From: Chara braunii
Taxonomy: Eukaryota > Streptophyta > Charophyceae > Charales > Characeae
DNA length: 21,827 nucleotides
Assembly (NCBI GenBank): GCA_003427395.1
Contig: BFEA01000227.1
Span: forward strand, 745,020-766,846
Direction of reading: 5' to 3'
The notes beneath the pieces are model-generated. The model was not told where the DNA came from and did not search any database. It saw only the letters and a program-made list of their open reading frames with translations. The first letter of the stretch is position 1, and every line of letters begins with the position of its first letter. Position numbers and translations under genes: made by a program. Shown here in pieces: positions 18,563 to 21,827 of the stretch.

Positions 18563-19538
18563 GGACCTCGCTGGACTACTACGCTTGACTCGCAAAAAAG
18601 TTCAAGCGTAGATCAAGAGCTCAAAAAAAAAAAAAAGAAAAAAAAAAGAGCTCCCAGACAAGAGAAATGCTCACAATAGCCATCCTAGCTGCAGTGACTC
18701 TCGACGGCCCTATGAGTCTTGAAGAATTTTTTATTTTTGATTTATTTATTTCTTTTCCAGTCTTGAATGCTACACGAAGGTGCAAAGCTGCTTTGTCCGC
18801 CCAGACTGGAGGCCCGCTCTTGAAAGCTGAAGAGCTCGTGAAGGGTCGGGCAGACCACCCTTGAAAAAACCACCCTTGAAGGCAGGCACACTTGAACACG
18901 TCAAGAGCTGTCAGATCGGGCCTTCTGACACCTCTTGAAAAATAAATTCAAGAGCATCCGTCAAGAGTGAGTGCAGCTATGACTCGCTCTTGAAGAATCT
19001 GGCACTGATCTGACAGCTCTTGAAGCTGTTTCCCAGCTTTTTTTTCGAGTGTAAGGGCCTCACCACACTACTCTTGAAAACTCTTTTTCAAGAGTTGCTG
19101 CATCGCCACACAGCCTCTTGACACTCGGGGCAGTCAAGAGCTGTCAGAGTGGCAGCCTCTTGAAACCCTTTCANGAGCAGCTCTCGANAGATTGGAAACC
19201 CCAGCCAGAGCCTGCAACTCGTGCGATTTCAAGCGTCCTTGGCCGAACCCTTGAGGGAGTATCGATTTTCATTTTGAAGAGTTGTCAGGCCGCTATCCTG
19301 ACGCCATGCGAAAAAAACAAAGTTGTATGACTGTCGTTTTTCATCCTGTGTCCAACGGCATGGCCCTTTCAAGAGTGCTGTGTGGCGAGGGGCCGAAAAC
19401 TCTTGAAAACCCTACTTTTGAGAACGCCTGACAGCTCTTGACATATTTCCCCGTTTCAAGAGTGGTGTGGCGAGGCCCTAAGTGCGGCGGTGCCGTACAA
19501 TTGATTCTTCAAGATTCAAGTGTAGTGCACCGAGGCCC
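18563..19538. mobile_element. Harbinger-like non-autonomous element splitting U2, 976 bp
   Basis: The left end GGACCTCGCTGGACTAC and the reverse-complemented right end GGGCCTCGGTGCACTAC are imperfect terminal inverted repeats. AAT is present on both sides (18560-18562 and 19539-19541). Taking out the element and one AAT gives CAGTTTAATATCTGAT, exactly the U2 order, which proves the insertion. It contains an A-rich tract (18624-18648), many TCTTGA/TCAAGA words and two inverted copies of TCAAGAGCTGTCAG (18901, 19010). Without the nested element at 19055-19478 it is about 549 bp. No transposase. Confidence 0.88.
19055..19478. mobile_element. Nested Harbinger-like element, 424 bp, TAA duplication
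   Basis: Inverted termini GGGCCTCACCACACTACT (left) and GGGCCTCGCCACACCACT (right strand), both followed by CTTGAAA, with TAA at 19052-19054 and 19479-19481. It sits inside the element at 18563-19538 and shares with it the motif TCAAGAGCTGTCAG in inverted arrangement (19134-19147 and 19428-19441). Its right terminus is identical over 18 bp to the termini of the element at 17660. Non-coding, with a few N positions. Confidence 0.9.
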
Positions 19539-19573
19539 AATATCTGATCCGTGGTCCATCGGGCCACATTTAA
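19539..19573 (+). pseudogene. U2 snRNA-derived sequence, 3' part
   Basis: Resumes the U2 order at AATATCTGAT and continues into stem-loop IIa: GTGGTCC, loop ATC, then GGGCCAC, which pair over seven positions with one G-U. The loop region resembles plant rather than animal U2. It ends shortly after the stem. No Sm site and no 3' stem-loops III/IV follow, so at most about 90 of ~190 nt of U2 are present. Confidence 0.88.
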
Positions 19574-19609
19574 CAAACAAACAAAAAAAAAAAGAAAAAA
19601 AGAAAAAAA
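19573..19609 (+). repeat. A-rich tail behind the U2 copy
   Basis: A-dominated tract with scattered C and G, directly after the truncated U2. It is consistent with poly(A)-primed retrotransposition of a U2 RNA. A short AGTTCT occurs both upstream (18490) and downstream (19614) but is too short and offset to be a firm target-site duplication. Confidence 0.7.
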
Positions 19610-20193
19610 CCGAGTTCTGGGATTGGATCAGCAGTATGCTGCATTTTGCCAATGGACCGCGGACGATATGGACTAAGGAATTCAATATGTTGGGGGGCTG
19701 GGGTCAGACCCAGGCTTTTACCATTGCTAACAAGTTCAGAGTTTTGGGATTTTGGATTCGTTGGCTTGCAAGGAGAGAGAGAAGATTCCAAAATAAGTTT
19801 TGGTCTCTCTCTGTTCTCCGTAACAAATTTAAATATGCAATACGTAATCTTATTTGTGCAGAATGGAGGAGACTCCACACTAATACTAGCTATATCAATA
19901 TTGCAATAGCCAGGGGTAAAATGCTGTCTAGCTGGAGTACCCCCTTTAAGTGGGTATCCTTTACTGCGCAAGGCTGTTTGGTTATCTCCAAGCATCTATG
20001 GGAGGAGGCAACAGACTCACCCATTCCCCTGGATGCTACAGATTTTCAATAAGTACAGTAGCCCTGTCAACAGTCAAGTATATATTTGTGCGCTTTCGAT
20101 GCACTTTCCACTGTAGGATCAGACNTACACTAGAATCAGGCCGCCCCAAGGGCTGAGAGATCTTGTAGTTCAGAGCCTCAGTGTCCAAGCGAA
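19610..20193 (+). other. Unassigned, with an open frame of unknown nature
   Basis: A plus-strand frame is open from within the nested transposon to 20052. The part after the A-rich tract (about 19636-20052) reads protein-like: FRVLGFWIRWLARRE, then NKFKYAIRNL and GKMLSSWSTPFKWVSF. It could be a scrap of a LINE-type protein, but no catalytic motif is present and no ATG context stands out. The rest up to 20193 has no feature I recognise. Confidence 0.35.
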
Positions 20194-20234
20194 GCTGGAC
20201 CCGTTTTCCAGCAGGTGAAGCTCCCCACCAATGG
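20194..20234 (+). repeat. Dispersed repeat, copy D, at the transposase start
   Basis: GCTGGACCC, TTTTCCAGCAGGTG and GCTCCCCACCAATGGA. This is the copy in which the repeat holds the ATG (20231) of the transposase. The TTTTCCAGCAG part also resembles a 3' splice site, so an upstream intron is possible. Confidence 0.75.
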
Positions 20235-21454
20235 ACGACTCGTTGGTATTCATCCTCATGCAGTGGTTGAACAGGAGGGATGCCGCAGCCATGGCTGTGA
20301 TTCAGGCTACTTCAACTGTCCGCACGTGCGAACCGCCGATGTGGAGCGCACTGTTGCTTCTCGCTGGTGCTGTGTTGCACAGCATGTCGCTGGTGGCAGA
20401 TGTTATTGGGGATTTGGGCAGGCGAGTGGATGGGCGGCGGAGGCTGTGGGTGGTGGAGCNNAGCGGAGGGGTGTGGAAGGATCTGCAGAGGGTCGGAGCG
20501 CAGCATGANAAGGTCTTCAGACGGTTTTGCAGACTGCCTCGCCCACTTTTCAACGAGATACTGCTCCGCATTGCCCCCCATATACAATGCCAGACGACGA
20601 ACTGGAGGCAGTCTGTGCCGGCGGGACAGAAGTTGGCTTGCGCTCTAATCCGGTGGGCGACCGGCGGCTTCTACANGCAGACCGCGCATGGGCTGGGCTT
20701 GGGTCTCTGCCGTGCCCTTCNGAGTAACGAAGANGTGGCTGATGCACTCATCAAGGAGTACGGCCATCTCGTCTCCTTCCCCACGGGAAGAAGGCTGCAG
20801 GAAGTAATGGACGCCTTCGAGCGGAAGGGGTTCCCTGGCTGTGTGGGTGCTATTGACGNCACCCATATCTACATTGAGAAGCCAAGGGGGGAGAGGGCCG
20901 AATGCTACTACGACCGCACTGGANAATTCTCTGTCCAAGCGCAGGTCATGNGCGACCACGAATGCNGCATCTCCAGCGTTTACGTCGGATGTCTCGGGTC
21001 GCTACACAACTCTCGCGTGCTTCGACTGTCTCCCCTGTACGCTATGGCGCGCGAAGGNAGGGGTGTATTNGGTACAGGATCCGNCGTGTTGAGAGACGGG
21101 AGGACTGTTGGCCGCTACTTGCTTGGCGATGCGGGGTATCCGCTGCTCCCNTGGATAATGATCCCTGGTTGGCGAGGCACGAGGACGGAGCAGCAGCGGA
21201 TGTATAACGACTGCCATACATCTGCTAGGTCTTGTATCGAGCGCACGTTCAGGAGGCTGAAGGTGGTGTGGAGGCACTTCATACGGCGACAAATCTGCAA
21301 CATGAAGACCTTGTGCAAGGAGTTCATGGCGATTTGCATTCTCCACAATATCATGGTCGACCAACGAGTCGTCATCGACCCTGAGGACTTGTCGGACGAC
21401 AGCGACGACGACCTGTCGGACGCGGAGAGCAGGCCACGTCAGTGCCGCCGTTAG
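20231..21454 (+). CDS. PIF/Harbinger (HARBI1-type) DDE transposase, 407 aa
   Basis: Cut-and-paste nuclease of the DDE_Tnp_4 family. ATG at 20231, TAG at 21452-21454. The catalytic triad is visible: Asp209 in GCVGAID-x-THI, Asp300 in LLGDAGYPL and Glu337 in SCIERTFRRLKVVWRHF; the spacing of 36 residues between the last two fits the family. Between them lies ISSVYVGCLGSLHNSRVL, typical of HARBI1-like proteins. The N-terminal ~95 residues are Arg/Leu-rich and diverged. The C-terminus is an acidic tail with repeated DSDDD. The frame has no stop, but about a dozen single N bases leave X residues, one beside Asp209. PIF/Harbinger needs a second Myb-like protein; none is found here. Termini of the parent element are not identified; the right end may lie beyond the window. 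Confidence 0.92.
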   Translation: MDDSLVFILMQWLNRRDAAAMAVIQATSTVRTCEPPMWSALLLLAGAVLHSMSLVADVIGDLGRRVDGRRRLWVVEXSGGVWKDLQRVGAQHXKVFRRFCRLPRPLFNEILLRIAPHIQCQTTNWRQSVPAGQKLACALIRWATGGFYXQTAHGLGLGLCRALXSNEXVADALIKEYGHLVSFPTGRRLQEVMDAFERKGFPGCVGAIDXTHIYIEKPRGERAECYYDRTGXFSVQAQVMXDHECXISSVYVGCLGSLHNSRVLRLSPLYAMAREXRGVXGTGSXVLRDGRTVGRYLLGDAGYPLLXWIMIPGWRGTRTEQQRMYNDCHTSARSCIERTFRRLKVVWRHFIRRQICNMKTLCKEFMAICILHNIMVDQRVVIDPEDLSDDSDDDLSDAESRPRQCRR

Positions 21455-21551
21455 TGATGAAGTTCCCCAGGCACCCGATCAAGAAAACGATCCGACGTAA
21501 GGGAGCGATTTGGGGAAGGATATCAGAAACAGCTTGGTGACGCACGTGTGT

Positions 21552-21573
21552 CACCATGCTCGTCTGCATGGTG
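21552..21573. repeat. Small hairpin 3' of the transposase
   Basis: CACCATGC and GCATGGTG form a perfect 8-bp stem with a 6-base loop, about 100 bp after the transposase stop. No T-run follows. It could be a subterminal or 3' UTR structure, or chance. Confidence 0.4.
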
Positions 21574-21601
21574 CTCCGCAGCCGAGTCCGTGGGGAAGTT
21601 G

Positions 21602-21603
<2 letters not shown>

Positions 21604-21656
<53 letters not shown>

Positions 21657-21678
21657 CGTGTGTGTGTGTGTGTGTGTG
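21604..21678. repeat. (GT)n microsatellite
   Basis: About 75 bp of GT dinucleotide with one interruption (TTCG near 21655-21658). Confidence 0.97.
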
Positions 21679-21827
21679 CCGGCATGGATACTTCTTCTAC
21701 GAACAACCTGTACAGCCGCATCCGCTGAACACGACGTGATACATAACTGTCCTTAAACAGTAGGGGACATGGACAACGGAGGGGTTATGGCAAACGGGAT
21801 TTGTGAAACCGGTCGTGTATACTGTTT
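21679..21827. other. Unassigned right edge
   Basis: No gene or element end recognised. It may still be part of the Harbinger element, because no GGGCC-type terminus is seen before the window ends. Confidence 0.4.

Noticed and set aside
18490-19619. AGTTCT upstream and downstream as a target-site duplication for the U2 retrocopy
   Set aside because: Six bases only, and the upstream copy is not adjacent to the U2 start.
20100-21827. TIRs of the autonomous Harbinger element
   Set aside because: I could not find a GGGCC-type pair with 3-bp duplication bracketing the transposase; the right end probably lies outside the window.
1-21827. CRISPR array, bacterial operon or tRNA genes
   Set aside because: No regularly spaced repeats, ribosome-binding-site-led gene runs or tRNA cloverleaf sequences were seen; the content is eukaryotic transposon DNA.

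Overview
This is a eukaryotic, intergenic, transposon-dominated window. The initiator-tRNA-Met-type primer binding site, the plant-like stem IIa of a U2 snRNA copy and the Ty3/gypsy and PIF/Harbinger content all point to the green-plant lineage. A charophyte or early land plant is a guess; the species cannot be fixed from the sequence. No confident single-copy host gene was found.

Layout. 1-3188 is host flank: a GA microsatellite, two short copies of a repeat that recurs at 17.3 and 20.2 kb, two tandem duplications and a GAT-rich tract. 3189-16187 is one old Ty3/gypsy LTR retrotransposon on the minus strand: 3' LTR (3189-5811), two open accessory ORFs (6464-7594 and 7591-8070), a decayed pol (integrase, RNase H/RT, protease; about 8067-11417), a 410-base assembly gap, a decayed gag (about 11875-12898), the primer binding site (13046-13058), and the 5' LTR (13059-16187), which carries a 514-bp AT-rich insertion absent from the other LTR. 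The LTRs differ by roughly 7-8% in a stretch counted by eye, so the insertion is old.

16188-21827 is a cluster of DNA transposons. Several non-autonomous elements end in GGGCC and are flanked by 3-bp duplications (TTA, TAA, AAA, AAT), as in PIF/Harbinger. One of them, itself carrying a nested relative, has split a U2 snRNA-derived sequence, and the AAT duplication allows the canonical U2 order to be recovered exactly. A HARBI1-type DDE transposase ORF (20231-21454) follows, open apart from ambiguous bases, then a GT microsatellite.

Most notable: (1) the end of pol and the two accessory ORFs are linked by two consecutive ATGA stop/start overlaps, suggesting termination-reinitiation; (2) those accessory ORFs stay open while gag and pol hold many stops; (3) the split U2 retrocopy with nested Harbinger-like elements sharing an inverted 14-mer; (4) four dispersed copies of the segment that contains the transposase start.
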